NCBI GenBank assembly: GCA_001898415.1
Contig: MKTU01000048.1
Location: 1 to 54,599, forward strand
Reading direction: 5' to 3'
DNA: 54,599 bases
DNA from: Rhodanobacter sp. 67-28
Lineage (GTDB): Bacteria > Pseudomonadota > Gammaproteobacteria > Xanthomonadales > Rhodanobacteraceae
Under the pieces are notes generated by a model. That model ran no database searches. It worked only from the letters and a program-made list of their open reading frames with translations, and had not been told where the DNA came from. Of this stretch, positions 1 to 12,156 are shown in pieces. Each line of letters begins with the position of its first letter. Within the stretch, counting starts at the first letter, position 1. The translations under genes and the position numbers were made by a program.

Positions 1-236
1 ACCGGCAACGGTGGGGGTTTTTCTTTTCTGCCGCCGCCACCGCCGCCCGCAACCTGCAACAGGTCACCGCCAGGGAGCTTGTCCCCCGCGGGCCTTCCTT
101 TCCGGGGTGGCCTGCGCTCGGGTGACCTTGCGACAGCCACCGGCCAAGAGCCGCATTGCGTCAAGGTCATGCGGCAGCGATCGCCTATGATGGCCAGGTC
201 ACGCGCCAGCGCGCGGGCGAGGCGGAGGGATGGCTC

Positions 237-920
237 TTGTTTGTCCATGTGGAAACGCGCCGCCGGCCGCGCTGGCATTGGGCGACCGTGCTGCTGGTCA
301 GTCTGTGTGTGGTCTGTTTCGTCGGATTGGCAATGATCCCGGCGCCGCAGCGCATCGCGCTGCTGCTGCAGTGGGGTACGGTGCCGGCGAACATCTTCGA
401 TGCGCACGAGCCATTGCTGCCGCAGCTGACCGATCCGGCGCTGCTGCGGCTGTTCACGGCGCTCTTCATCCACGTCACCTGGCTGCATCTGCTGGGCAAC
501 CTGCTGTTCCTGGTGATCTTCGGCTTGCCCGGTGAGCGTGCGCTGGGATCGTTGCGCTTCCTGGTGCTGTTCGTCATCGGCGGCGTGGTGGCCAACCTGA
601 TCGGGGCGCTGTCGCTGGCCGGCGTGCGCCTGCCGATCATCGGCTGCAGCGGTGCGGTATCGGCGGTGGTCGGCGCCTACGTGGCGCTGTTTCCGCGGGC
701 GCGCCTGGGCCTGGTGTTGCCGCTCGGCCTGTACTTGCAGTTCGTGCGCGTGCCGGCCTTCCTGCTGATCGGCATGTGGGTGCTGCTGCAATTGCTGTTC
801 AGCTATGCCGGGCCCAGCTATGGTGCCTACGTGTGGTGGGCGCACATCGGCGGTTTCGTGTTCGGCGTGGGGTTTGCGCTGTTCTCGCGCGAGGCGATCG
901 CCAGGCGCTTGCGCGGCTGA
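237..920 (+). CDS. Rhomboid family intramembrane serine protease
   Basis: Multi-pass inner-membrane protein of the rhomboid family, which cleaves transmembrane substrates within the bilayer using a Ser-His dyad. Visible: hydrophobic segments throughout; a Trp-rich N-terminal helix; a loop-helix resembling the rhomboid L1/TM2 region (HVTWLHLLGNLLFL); the nucleophile motif GCSGAVSAVVG (family consensus GxSG); and the late-helix histidine in WWAHIGGFVFG. About 227 residues, normal for a compact six-helix bacterial rhomboid. I chose the TTG at 237 because GGAGG lies at 224-228. An upstream TTG at 156 would add 27 residues that look non-coding, and a GTG at 249 is also possible. The substrate is unknown. 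It converges with the amidotransferase gene, 7 bases away. Confidence 0.85.
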   Translation: MFVHVETRRRPRWHWATVLLVSLCVVCFVGLAMIPAPQRIALLLQWGTVPANIFDAHEPLLPQLTDPALLRLFTALFIHVTWLHLLGNLLFLVIFGLPGERALGSLRFLVLFVIGGVVANLIGALSLAGVRLPIIGCSGAVSAVVGAYVALFPRARLGLVLPLGLYLQFVRVPAFLLIGMWVLLQLLFSYAGPSYGAYVWWAHIGGFVFGVGFALFSREAIARRLRG

Positions 921-927
921 TGGCGGC

Positions 928-1650
928 TCAGTCGCCGGCCCAACCGTGCAGATGGGCGAAGCGGCGCAACAATCGGCGCGCGATCGGGGTGGCGGCCACG
1001 TCACTGAAGATGCGCGCGGCGTCGGCACCTTCGCGATGCAGGTCGTGGCGCTTGCGCCGGATGTAGGCGCGCATCACCTCGGCGTTGAACTCGGGATGAA
1101 ACTGGACGCTGATCGCATTCGGCCCGTAGCGCAGCCACTGGTGCGGGTCGCGTGCCGAGCTGGCCAGGATCTGCGCCCCCGCGGGCGGCTCCAGCACGCT
1201 CTGCTCGTGCGTGGTGTGCGCGCGAAAACTGGCGGGGAGGCCAGCGCCCAGCGGGTCGTGCGCCTGCCCTGCGCTGACCCCGATCGACTGGGTGCCGATC
1301 TCACGCCCGCCGGGCAGGTAATCGACCCGTCCACCCAACGCGTGCGTCATCAGCTGGTGGCCGTAGCAGACGCCGAACAAGGGCACCTCGGCGTCCATCG
1401 CGTCGCGGATCCAGCCGGCGGTCGCTTCGCTCCAGGGTAGTTTCTCGGTGACCATCGCGGCCGAGCCGGTGACGATGGCGCCGGCCACCTCGCCCGCCGC
1501 CGGCAGCGTTTCGCCGGCCGCCACGTCGACGATGCGCAGGCGCTCCGGGCGCAGTCCGGCGGCGAGGCGGAACCAGTGCGGAAAATCGCCGTGGCGCGCA
1601 CGGATGCTGTCCGGCGCCCGGCCGGTACGGATGATCAGGACGGGTTTCAT
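928..1650 (-). CDS. Class I glutamine amidotransferase (GMP synthase-like domain)
   Basis: Stand-alone class I glutamine amidotransferase or related hydrolase, 240 residues. The nucleophile elbow GVCYGHQ puts the catalytic Cys near residue 94, and FHPEF near residue 183 supplies the catalytic His and Glu. The N-terminus (MKPVLIIRTG) is the usual first beta strand of the flavodoxin-like fold. There is no ATP-pyrophosphatase domain, so it is not GuaA itself. Proteins of this type are usually annotated as glutamine amidotransferase or GMP synthase-like; the acceptor is unknown. It reads in the same direction as the GspE-like gene upstream, 27 bases away, so co-transcription is possible. Related alternatives are gamma-glutamyl hydrolases acting on polyamine or peptide adducts. 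Confidence 0.85.
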   Translation of the reverse strand: MKPVLIIRTGRAPDSIRARHGDFPHWFRLAAGLRPERLRIVDVAAGETLPAAGEVAGAIVTGSAAMVTEKLPWSEATAGWIRDAMDAEVPLFGVCYGHQLMTHALGGRVDYLPGGREIGTQSIGVSAGQAHDPLGAGLPASFRAHTTHEQSVLEPPAGAQILASSARDPHQWLRYGPNAISVQFHPEFNAEVMRAYIRRKRHDLHREGADAARIFSDVAATPIARRLLRRFAHLHGWAGD

Positions 1651-1677
1651 GCGGTGTCTCGGGGGAGGTTTGACGCG

Positions 1678-3498
<1,821 letters not shown>

Positions 3499-3561
3499 CC
3501 GGCAAGTGTCCTGTGCGAGGCTCCGCCAGCCGGAAATTCCAGCCGCAAAGCGAGCTGCGGC

Positions 3562-3567
3562 TATACT
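3562..3567 (+). promoter_or_regulatory. Probable -10 box of glyQS promoter
   Basis: TATACT (5/6 match to TATAAT) lies 31 bases before the glyQ ATG. The -35 is weak: TTCCAG at 3537-3542, with a 19-base spacer. A plausible ribosome binding site (GGAAAG) precedes the ATG at 3598. Confidence 0.45.
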
Positions 3568-3597
3568 AACGCGCTTTAACCCAGGTCACGGAAAGCC

Positions 3598-4511
<914 letters not shown>

Positions 4512-4515
<4 letters not shown>

Positions 4516-6659
4516 ACGCCGGCAAGTCGCTGTTGATCGAACTGGGCACCGAGGAACTGCCGCCGCGCGCACTGGACGAGCTGTCCGCCGCATTCCTGCG
4601 CGGCATCGTGGGCGGGCTGGCCGCGCGCGGCGTCAGCGCCGGGCTGGACCAGGCGGTGGCCTACGCCTCGCCGCGCCGGCTGGCGGCCTTCATCCCCGCG
4701 GTGGCGGCGGCGCAGCCGGCGCAATCCATCGAACGCCGCGGCCCCGCGGTGGCCGCCGCGCTCGACGCCGAAGGGCGGCCGTCGAAGGCCCTGCTCGGTT
4801 TCGCGCACTCATGCGGCGTCGACGTCGGCCAGCTGGAGAAGCTCGAAACCGACAAGGGCGCGTGGTTTGTCTGGCGTGCGGTCAGGCCGGGCCAGTCGCT
4901 GGCGGCCCTGCTGCCGGAGATCATCGACGAGGCGCTCAAGGCGCTGCCGATCCCGCGCCCGATGCGCTGGGCCGACCACGACTACAGTTTCGTGCGCCCG
5001 GTGCACTGGCTGGTGATCCTGCACGGCGCCGACATCGTCGACGGCCAAGTGCTGGGCCTGGCCAGCGGGCGCAAGTCGCGCGGCCACCGTTTCATGCATC
5101 CGCAACCGGTGCACGTGGCCGACGCCGATGGCTGGCTCGACGCGATGCGCGCCGCAAAGGTGCTGGCCGATCCGCGCGAGCGGCGTCAGCGCATCCACCA
5201 GCAGATCGAGCTCGCCGCGCAAGGCACCGGCGGCACGCCGCAACTGGATGACGCGCTGCTGGACGAGCTGGCCAACCTCACCGAATGGCCGGTGGCGATC
5301 GCCTGCACCTTCGAGCGCCGCTTCCTGGAAGTGCCTGCCGAGGCACTGGTCACCACCATGGTGGCGAACCAGAAATTCGTGCCGGTGTTCGACGCCGAGG
5401 GCAAGCTGACCGAACACTTCATCGGCATCGCCAACATCGAGAGCAAGGACCCGGCCGAGATCCGCCGCGGCTACGAACGGGTGATCCGGCCGCGTTTCGC
5501 CGACGCCAAGTTCTTCTGGGACGAGGACCTCAAGACGCCGCTGGCCAGCTACCAGGAGCAGCTGAAAAACGTCACCTACCAGCAGGCGCTGGGCAGCCAG
5601 TGGGACAAGAGCGTGCGCGTGGCCGAACTGGCGCGGGTGGTGGCCAACCGGGTCGGCGTCGATGCGGCGCTGGCGACGCGCGCCGCCAGCCTGGCCAAGT
5701 GCGACCTGCTGACCCGCATGGTCGGCGAGTTTCCCGAGCTGCAGGGCGTGATGGGGCGCTATTACGCTGTCCATGACGGCGAACCGCCGGCGGTGGCCGA
5801 GGCGCTGGACAGCCACTACCAACCGCGCTTCGGTGGCGACCGCATCGCCGCGGACCCCCTGGGTCAGGTGCTGGCGGTGGCCGAGCGGCTCGATACCCTG
5901 GCCGGCATCTTCGCCATCGGCATGAAACCCGGTGGCAACAAGGACCCGTTCGCGCTGCGCCGCGCGGCGCTGGGCCTGGCGCGCACCCTGATCGAGGGCG
6001 GCCTGGAACTGGACCTGCGCGCGAGTTTCATCGAGGCGCTGGAGCAGTTGCCCGATGCCGCGCTGGCGGCCGGCCTCAAGCCCGGCAAGGACGGCAAGCC
6101 GCCGGCCCTGCAGGCGGGCGCGCGGCGTGCGATCCTGCTGGAGGAGCTGCTCGACTTCGTGCATGAGCGCCTGCGCGGCTACTACGCCGAACAGGGCTTC
6201 GAACACGGGGCCTTCGAAGCCGTGCTGGCGGTGCAGCCGGCCAGCCTGGCCGACTTCGACCGGCGCCTGCGCGCGGTGGTCGAGTTCGGCCGCCGGCCCG
6301 AGGCGGTGAGCCTGGCGGCAGCCAACAAGCGCGTCGCCAACATCCTGCGCAAGCAGGCCGAGGAGGCCGGTGCGCCGCCGATCGGGCGGACGGTCGACCC
6401 GGCCTGTTTCGAGGCGGAGGCGGAGCGCGACCTGGCCGATGCGCTGGCCGCCGCGCGGCAGGACAGCGCCGCGGCCGAGGCCGCCGGCGATTACGCTGCC
6501 GTGCTGGCCCGCCTGGCACAACTGCAGGTGCCGGTGGATGCGTTCTTCGACAACGTGCTGGTGAACGCCGAAGACCCCGCCGTGCGGGCCAACCGCCTGG
6601 CGCTGCTCAATCAGTTGAAGAGCCAGTTCAGCACCGTGGCTGACATCGCCCTGCTCTGA
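4512..6659 (+). CDS. glyS: Glycine--tRNA ligase beta subunit
   Basis: Beta subunit of the alpha2beta2 glycyl-tRNA synthetase, required for tRNA-Gly recognition; 715 residues, full family length. It opens with the family signature [15 protein letters not shown]. It carries [19 protein letters not shown] and the HD-like block [20 protein letters not shown], and ends in the DALR-type anticodon-binding helical region ([15 protein letters not shown]). The ATG at 4512 overlaps the glyQ stop. The gene ends convergent to the HTH regulator, with a GC-rich hairpin just beyond its stop. Confidence 0.98.
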
Positions 6660-6666
6660 CGCCGAA

Positions 6667-6696
6667 CCGCGGAACGGGCGAACGCCCACCCCGCGG
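6667..6696. terminator. Stable hairpin between convergent glyS and HTH gene
   Basis: Nested palindrome: outer arms CCGCGG at 6667-6672 and 6691-6696, inner arms GGGCG/CGCCC at 6676-6680 and 6683-6687. There is no T-tract on either strand, so it is at best a weak or bidirectional transcription-end structure. Confidence 0.35.
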
Positions 6697-6711
6697 GAGT
6701 GCGCCCGGATC

Positions 6712-7287
6712 TCAGGCCGTGGTGGAGGCCAGGCGATCCTTGCGCAGGCGCTGGGCAAGGTGGCGGTTGAACGCCATCATCGCGCCGGCGTCCACGTTGA
6801 CGCCGCCCGGGCCGAGGATCTCGTACAGCTCGGTGAGCAGGTCGGTGTTCTCGGCCAGGCCCAGCGGGCTGCCGGCCAGTTCCAGTTCCGATTGCAGCAT
6901 CTGCATCGCCGTGTTCAGGCGCTGCGGGTCCAACCCCTGCATCTGCGCGGACAACGGCAGACGAGTGACCGTACCGGATTTGGCGTGGACGCGTTGGGTG
7001 CGCACGACCTGGCTGCTGTGCTGGTCGTCCTGCATGGTCGGGGTCGGGTCGATCTGGATGCCGCCCTCGCCGGCCACCAGCCATACCAGCGAGATGCCCA
7101 GCGTGCGCGCCAGGGTGACGCAGCGTGCGCGCGAGGGGTCGGTATTGCCGTCGCGCCAGCTGCGCACCACGCCTTCGGAAAAGCCGCACATGCGGGCGAT
7201 CTCGGTGGCGCTGCCGACGCGCTGGATCAGCAGCCGGATGCGGTCGGCGAAGGTGCCGCCGGAAACCTGGGGAGAGGACTTGCTCAT
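6712..7287 (-). CDS. XRE-family HTH transcriptional regulator (CI-repressor-like DNA-binding domain)
   Basis: Predicted DNA-binding regulator of 191 residues. Residues about 12-75 form a lambda-repressor-like helix-turn-helix: TFADRIRLLIQRVGSATEIA, then GVVRSWRDGNTDPSR as the recognition-helix region, and an ISLVWLVAGEG tail typical of CI-like repressors. The remaining 110 residues match no peptidase or sensor domain I recognise; in particular no LexA-type Ser-Lys site is evident. I took the ATG at 7287 because the open frame extends upstream without conserved sequence. It diverges from the transporter-acyltransferase gene across about 280 bases and may control that gene or itself. Targets are unknown. 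Confidence 0.75.
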   Translation of the reverse strand: MSKSSPQVSGGTFADRIRLLIQRVGSATEIARMCGFSEGVVRSWRDGNTDPSRARCVTLARTLGISLVWLVAGEGGIQIDPTPTMQDDQHSSQVVRTQRVHAKSGTVTRLPLSAQMQGLDPQRLNTAMQMLQSELELAGSPLGLAENTDLLTELYEILGPGGVNVDAGAMMAFNRHLAQRLRKDRLASTTA

Positions 7288-7570
7288 GGGAGTGGCCGTG
7301 TCGGTAGGGTAGGAGACTGCACCGGGGCGCAAGATTTCGGGGACGATCGCCGCGGCGGGAAAACCGGGTCGTCCACGCAGCATTTTGCGCCCGCCGCTGG
7401 TGCCGTGCCAAGCCGTCGACCCCGAACCTGCGCCGGCAACCAGGTTGCGACCGCGCGAATGGCGGGGAGTTTCATGCCATGCCGATCTTTCGTCCGGTGC
7501 GCCGCAGCTGCTACCGTCGCCCGGTCGCCGCCGGCCGTGGTGGCGCCGGGGACCCATCACAGGACAAGGC

Positions 7571-9445
7571 ATGAGCCAATTCGGATTGCTCGGCAAGCGG
7601 CGTTTCGCGCCGTTCTTCTGGACCCAGGCGCTGGGCGCCTTCAACGACAATGCGTTCCGCAATGCGCTGGTGATGCTGGTGGCGTTCCAGATGGGGCTGG
7701 ACGACCGCACCGTGGGGATCTACACCAACCTGGCGCCGGCACTGTTCATCATCCCGTTCTTCCTGTTTTCCGCCACCGCCGGCCAGCTGGCGGAGAAGTA
7801 CGAGAAGAGCCGCATCATCCGCTACGTGAAGCTGTTCGAGATCGCGGCGATGACGCTGGCCGCGTACGGCTTCTACACCCACCACACCTCGCTGCTGCTG
7901 GTGGTGCTGTTCATGATGGGCATGCACTCGACCATGTTCGGGCCGATCAAGTACGCGATCCTGCCGCAGGCACTGAAGAACGAGGAACTGGTCGGCGGCA
8001 ACGGCCTGGTCGAGATGGGCACGCAGATGGCGATGCTGGTGGGCATGATCGCCGGCAACTCGCTGATGCTGGTAGCCGGCGTGGGGCCCATGCTGGCCTC
8101 CGGCGCGACCATCGTGGTGGCGGTGGCCGGCTATCTGGCCAGCCGGCGCATTCCGGCCGCGCCGGCGACCGCGCCCGACCTGAAGTTCAACTGGAACCCG
8201 TTCAGCGAGACCGCCCGCGTGCTGGGCATCACCCGCGCCGATCGCGCGGTGTTCAACGCGGTGCTGGGCATCTCGTGGTTCTGGTTCTTCGGCACCGTGC
8301 TGATCGCGCAGTTGCCGATCTACACGCGCGAGACGCTGGGCGGCGACGGCTCGGTCAACACGCTGGTGCTGACCCTGTTCTCGATCGGCACCGGCGTCGG
8401 CGCGCTGCTGTGCGAGAAGCTGTCCGGCAAGCGGGTGGAGATCGGCCTGGTGCCGCTGGGCGCGTTCGGCCTCACCGTGTTCGGCATCGACCTGTACCTG
8501 GCCCGGCACGGGCTTGCGGCCACGCGCGGACTGGACTGGCTGGCGTTCCTGCACGGCGCCGGCAGCTGGCGCATCGTGCTCGACCTCACCGCGATCGGCG
8601 TGTTCGCCGGCTTTTACGTGGTGCCGCTGTTTGCCTTCGTGCAGTCGCGCACGCCGCGCGAGCGGCTGTCGCGGGTAATCGCCGGCAACAACATCATCAA
8701 TGCCTTGCTGATCGTGCTGGCCGCGGTGTTCGGGCTGGTGCTGGGCCGGCTGGGCATGGACGCGGCCACCATCTTCCTGCTGGCCGCCCTGTTCAACGTG
8801 CTGGTGGCGGTGTACATCTTCACCCTGGTGCCCGAGTTCCTGATGCGCTTCATCACCTGGGTGCTGGTGAACACGCTGTACCGGGTGCGCGTCGACGGCA
8901 TGCAGCATCTGCCCGAGGAAGGTCCGGCGCTGCTGGTGTGCAACCACGTCAGCTTCATGGACCCGCTGCTGCTGATGGCCAACCTGCGGCGGCCGGCGCG
9001 CTTCGTGATGTATTACCGGATCTTCCACACCCCGCTGCTGCGTTTCGTGTTCCGCACGGCCAAGGCGATTCCGATTGCCGGGCAAAAGGAAGATCCGGTC
9101 GTGCTGCAGCAGGCATATGACGCGATCGACGCGGCGCTGGCCGACGGCGAGCTGGTATGCATCTTCCCCGAGGGCGGCCTGACCGGCGACGGCGAGATCG
9201 CGCCATTCCGGCCAGGGCTGGAGAAGATCCTGGCCCGGCGCCCGGTGCCGGTAGTGCCGCTGGCGCTGCGGGGGTTGTGGGGCAGCGTGTGGAGCCGGCG
9301 CGACACCCGGCTCGGCCGGCTGCGCCTGCCGCGGCGCTTCCGGGCGCGGGTGGAACTGGTCGTGGATGCGCCGGTGCCGCCGCAGGCGGCCAGCGCCGCA
9401 TCGCTGGAAGCCAGGGTTCGCGAATTGCGCGGGGAGCTTGCCTGA
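7571..9445 (+). CDS. Lysophospholipid transporter (MFS)-PlsC acyltransferase fusion
   Basis: A 624-residue fusion. Residues 1 to about 420 are an MFS transporter of the LplT type: FFWTQALGAFNDNAFRN near the N-terminus, then about 12 hydrophobic helices. The remainder is a PlsC/LPLAT acyltransferase with the HX4D motif NHVSFMD and the glycerophosphate-binding motif FPEGGLTGDG. The likely role is flipping lysophospholipid inward and reacylating it, as LplT and Aas do together in enterobacteria. The acyl-ACP synthetase domain that completes many Aas fusions is absent. ATG at 7571 is preceded by AGGACAAGG; the open frame upstream is not protein-like. Confident on both domains; the exact substrate is inferred. 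Confidence 0.88.
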   Translation: MSQFGLLGKRRFAPFFWTQALGAFNDNAFRNALVMLVAFQMGLDDRTVGIYTNLAPALFIIPFFLFSATAGQLAEKYEKSRIIRYVKLFEIAAMTLAAYGFYTHHTSLLLVVLFMMGMHSTMFGPIKYAILPQALKNEELVGGNGLVEMGTQMAMLVGMIAGNSLMLVAGVGPMLASGATIVVAVAGYLASRRIPAAPATAPDLKFNWNPFSETARVLGITRADRAVFNAVLGISWFWFFGTVLIAQLPIYTRETLGGDGSVNTLVLTLFSIGTGVGALLCEKLSGKRVEIGLVPLGAFGLTVFGIDLYLARHGLAATRGLDWLAFLHGAGSWRIVLDLTAIGVFAGFYVVPLFAFVQSRTPRERLSRVIAGNNIINALLIVLAAVFGLVLGRLGMDAATIFLLAALFNVLVAVYIFTLVPEFLMRFITWVLVNTLYRVRVDGMQHLPEEGPALLVCNHVSFMDPLLLMANLRRPARFVMYYRIFHTPLLRFVFRTAKAIPIAGQKEDPVVLQQAYDAIDAALADGELVCIFPEGGLTGDGEIAPFRPGLEKILARRPVPVVPLALRGLWGSVWSRRDTRLGRLRLPRRFRARVELVVDAPVPPQAASAASLEARVRELRGELA

Positions 9446-9520
9446 GCGTGGCGGGGCAAGCGGCGGGCAGTGCCGCCCTGCCTTGGCGTAGCTGGTCCAA
9501 GCCGGCCCCGCCCGCCGGCT

Positions 9521-10390
9521 TCAGCTCACCCAGCTGCCGATCACCAGCAAGGCGATCACGCTGAGCCAGGCCAGCAAGGCGCGCAGCAAGGCGCCGCGCA
9601 GGCGTCGCAGCTCGTCCAGCGGATCGCTGTGCTCCTCGGCATAGCCGTCGCCGGCCTCGACGTCGATACGCACGTCGGCTTGCGCCGCGGCGCCGAGAAA
9701 GCCGGGGCCGCGCTGATACCAGCTGGTCGGCGTGGCCTGGATGTGCCAGCGCCGCCACGCCTCGATCACCGCATCCCAGTGGCCGACCACGGCCAGGGTG
9801 AAGGTCAGCACCTGGGCCGGCAACCAGTCCAGCGCGTTGGCCAGGTAGTGGGCGGCATGCTGGCTGTCGCCGTCGAGCGCCAGCGAGTCGTCGCGCCCCA
9901 GCGTCTGCGCCAGCCGGTACAGCAGCGCGCCGACCGGGCCGAGCAGGAAAAACCACAGCAGCACCGCGAAGCGTCGGCGCAACGCTGCATAGACGATCGC
10001 CTCGCCCAGCGCCGGGGCGTGCCAGCGCACCGGGCGCCCGTCGTCGGACAGCCGTTGCGCCGCCGCCTCGCGGCTGACGTCGTCGGGCGCGGCGAGGATC
10101 GCCTCCAGGTCACGCTCGAACTCGCGTGGACCGAAGCAGTAGATCAGCACCACCACGGCGAACAGCAGCGGCAGCAACTCGCCCAGCACGGTGTGCCCGA
10201 ACAGCCACACCAGCAGCGCGCACAGCAGCAGCGGCGGGGCCAGCGCCAGCACCACGCGGCCGGCGCCACTGGTGTCGGACAACTGCGCCACCCAGCGCCG
10301 GAACAGGCCGTCGCGGCGCCAGCTGGCCAGTTGCGGCGAGACATGCAGCAGGCCAAGGGCGATCAGGGCAACGAGCAGACGGATGGCCAT
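9521..10390 (-). CDS. ampE: AmpE-like inner-membrane protein
   Basis: Inner-membrane protein of the AmpE/CobD-CbiB fold, 289 residues. The N-terminal helix is MAIRLLVALIALGLLHV. Further hydrophobic helices lie near 55-85 and 150-170, with a final one at the extreme C-terminus (AWLSVIALLVIGSWVS). The cytosolic part includes the hallmark block AIVYAALRRRFAVLLWFFLL followed by GPVGALLYR. In enterobacteria ampE follows ampD and is described as a sensory partner in beta-lactamase regulation, but no ampD homologue is adjacent here. It may be monocistronic: its neighbours are a convergent gene and a gene 67 bases upstream on the same strand. Confidence 0.8.
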   Translation of the reverse strand: MAIRLLVALIALGLLHVSPQLASWRRDGLFRRWVAQLSDTSGAGRVVLALAPPLLLCALLVWLFGHTVLGELLPLLFAVVVLIYCFGPREFERDLEAILAAPDDVSREAAAQRLSDDGRPVRWHAPALGEAIVYAALRRRFAVLLWFFLLGPVGALLYRLAQTLGRDDSLALDGDSQHAAHYLANALDWLPAQVLTFTLAVVGHWDAVIEAWRRWHIQATPTSWYQRGPGFLGAAAQADVRIDVEAGDGYAEEHSDPLDELRRLRGALLRALLAWLSVIALLVIGSWVS

Positions 10391-10457
10391 GGTGACGCAC
10401 TCCCGGACAATGGCCGCATTGTAACGAGCGCGTGTGCAGCCCGCTGGCGCTCGCCGC

Positions 10458-11099
10458 TCAGCCGGGCCCGCAGTGGTAGCGCTCGGCGGTGCGTTCGACG
10501 TCGGTGGAGCTGATGTGCCGGGCCAACTGCTCGGCCGGCGTCATGCCGCGCCAGACCTCCACGTCCATGCAGTGCGGGTCGACCACGCCGAACAGCGCCT
10601 GCACCATGCGCACGGCGCCGCCGACGCCCTGCATGCGCGGGTCGACCATGCGGAAACCCTCCACGATCGGCGTCGAGGAGCCGGGCAGGCGGACCGGGCG
10701 CGGCATGGACATCCCGCCGCGCAGAAGATTGCCGCCGGCGACGTAACCGGGTACGTCGGCTTTGGTGGTGATCGCGCTGCGCTCGCGCGCCGGTGACGTC
10801 GCCGGCAGCGGTGTGGGCTTCGGTGACGTGACGATGCCTCGGGGCGGCGGAGGGTGCCGTACCGAAGGACGCTGCGATGGCCGCCTGGGCGGTGCGGCCG
10901 TGGCTACCACCGTCAGCAACCGGAGGGTGAGCGGCGTCGATGGCGGATGGCGCCAGAGTGCGGCGGGCCGCCAGACGCGCGGGCTGGCATGGAAACACAC
11001 CAGCCATGCCGCCAGATGCACGCCGATCACCGCCACGTGGATGGCGACGCGCCCGCTCGATGCGCGCATCGCTGCCGGAAAGCGGTGAGTCGGGTGCAT
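10458..11099 (-). CDS. Hypothetical single-pass membrane protein with proline-rich linker
   Basis: I do not recognise this 213-residue protein. Visible: a basic N-terminus; one hydrophobic segment at about 18-38 (VAIHVAVIGVHLAAWLVCF); then a proline/arginine-rich stretch (about 65-110, with PPRRPSQRPS and PPPP); and a C-terminal region of about 100 residues with two cysteines, VDPHCMDVEVW and RYHCGPG. The layout (membrane anchor, Pro-rich periplasmic spacer, small domain) is reminiscent of TonB-like or envelope-spanning proteins, but I see no TonB signature. It lies 72 bases downstream of nudC on the same strand. An alternative start is Met-11. Confidence 0.6.
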   Translation of the reverse strand: MHPTHRFPAAMRASSGRVAIHVAVIGVHLAAWLVCFHASPRVWRPAALWRHPPSTPLTLRLLTVVATAAPPRRPSQRPSVRHPPPPRGIVTSPKPTPLPATSPARERSAITTKADVPGYVAGGNLLRGGMSMPRPVRLPGSSTPIVEGFRMVDPRMQGVGGAVRMVQALFGVVDPHCMDVEVWRGMTPAEQLARHISSTDVERTAERYHCGPG

Positions 11100-11171
11100 G
11101 GGAGAGGTCCATCCGTGGCCGGGTACCCGGGCAACGACCCGCGCGCCGCGATGGAGTTCCGCCGGAAGGGA

Positions 11172-12146
11172 TCAGGCGACGGGTGCGACGGCGGTCAACG
11201 CGTCCAGGTCCAGTCCGGCGCGCCCGTGCAGCCAGTGCGCCAGCAGCCGGTAGGACACCGACAAGCGTGTGGACGGCAGGAAGCTGCCGTCGGCGATGCC
11301 GTCGACGATCTGCTGTGGGGTGAACCAGCGCGCATCCTCCAGTTCGAGGTCGCGCATGCGGATCTCGCGCGATACCGCGGTGGCGATGAAGCCGACCATC
11401 AGTGACGCCGGCATCGGCCACGGCTGCGAGGAGTGGTAGCGCACCTCGTCCACGATCACGCCCGATTCCTCGGCCACCTCGCGGCGCACGGCATCTTCCA
11501 GCGCCTCGCCCGGCTCGACGAAGCCGGCCAGGGTGGAATAGCGGTGCGGCGGCCAGCCGGGCTGGCGGCCCAGCAGGCAGGCGCCGTCGTGCTCCACCAG
11601 CATGATTACCGCCGCATCGGTGCGCGGGAAATGCAGTCGCGCGCAATCGGGGTTGCGGCATTGCGCCCGATGCCCGGCGGCCACCAGTTGCAACGGCCCG
11701 CCGCAGTACGCGCAGAACTGCGTCTCGCGTTGCCAGTGCGACAGCCCCTTGGCATAGGCGAACAGGCCGGCCTCGTCCGCAGGCAGCAACAGGCCGGCGC
11801 TGCGCAGGCTCATGCGGCGTGCGTCCAGCGCGGTTTCCAGCGCGTCGCCCTGCTCGCGATCGCTCACTACGAGCAGGAAGTGCGGCCGCTCGTGCGCGAT
11901 GCCGAGCAAGCTGGCGCGCGTGTCGGCCAGCCATTGCGTGCGTTCGGCGGCGGTGAGCCAGCGCAGCGCGTCGTCGTCGCGGCGGAGATAGGCCTCGCCG
12001 GTGGCATCCAGCAGCAGGTAGCGAGCCGTGTCGGCGCGTGCCTGCGCGGCCACCCACGTCGCCTCGTCGCGATGCTCGGCCATGCGGTCGAGCACCAGGC
12101 TCAGGCCGGCGAAGGTGTTGGGGCGCGGCAGCCTGGCCTGGTCCAT
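11172..12146 (-). CDS. nudC: NAD(+)/NADH diphosphatase (Nudix, decapping)
   Basis: Cytoplasmic Nudix hydrolase that splits NAD(H) into NMN(H) and AMP and, in characterised NudC enzymes, removes NAD caps from RNA. 324 residues. It has a C4 zinc ribbon in the middle (FCAYCGG and CRNPDC), the phrase LHFPRTDAAVIML, a complete Nudix box (GFVEPGEALEDAVRREVAEE), and the NADH-pyrophosphatase-specific motif SQPWPMPASLM just after it. The long N-terminal domain (about 1-135) is typical. The start lies 10 bases after the erpA stop, so it is co-transcribed with erpA. Confidence 0.95.
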   Translation of the reverse strand: MDQARLPRPNTFAGLSLVLDRMAEHRDEATWVAAQARADTARYLLLDATGEAYLRRDDDALRWLTAAERTQWLADTRASLLGIAHERPHFLLVVSDREQGDALETALDARRMSLRSAGLLLPADEAGLFAYAKGLSHWQRETQFCAYCGGPLQLVAAGHRAQCRNPDCARLHFPRTDAAVIMLVEHDGACLLGRQPGWPPHRYSTLAGFVEPGEALEDAVRREVAEESGVIVDEVRYHSSQPWPMPASLMVGFIATAVSREIRMRDLELEDARWFTPQQIVDGIADGSFLPSTRLSVSYRLLAHWLHGRAGLDLDALTAVAPVA

Positions 12147-12156
12147 GGCGAGGAGG

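Noticed and set aside
1-236. Coding potential upstream of the rhomboid gene
   Set aside because: Open frames there are short, Arg-rich and overlap the rhomboid start; nothing could be supported.
6712-7287. Prophage remnant, because the HTH protein resembles CI repressors
   Set aside because: No integrase, structural phage gene or attachment-site repeat is nearby and flanking genes are housekeeping.
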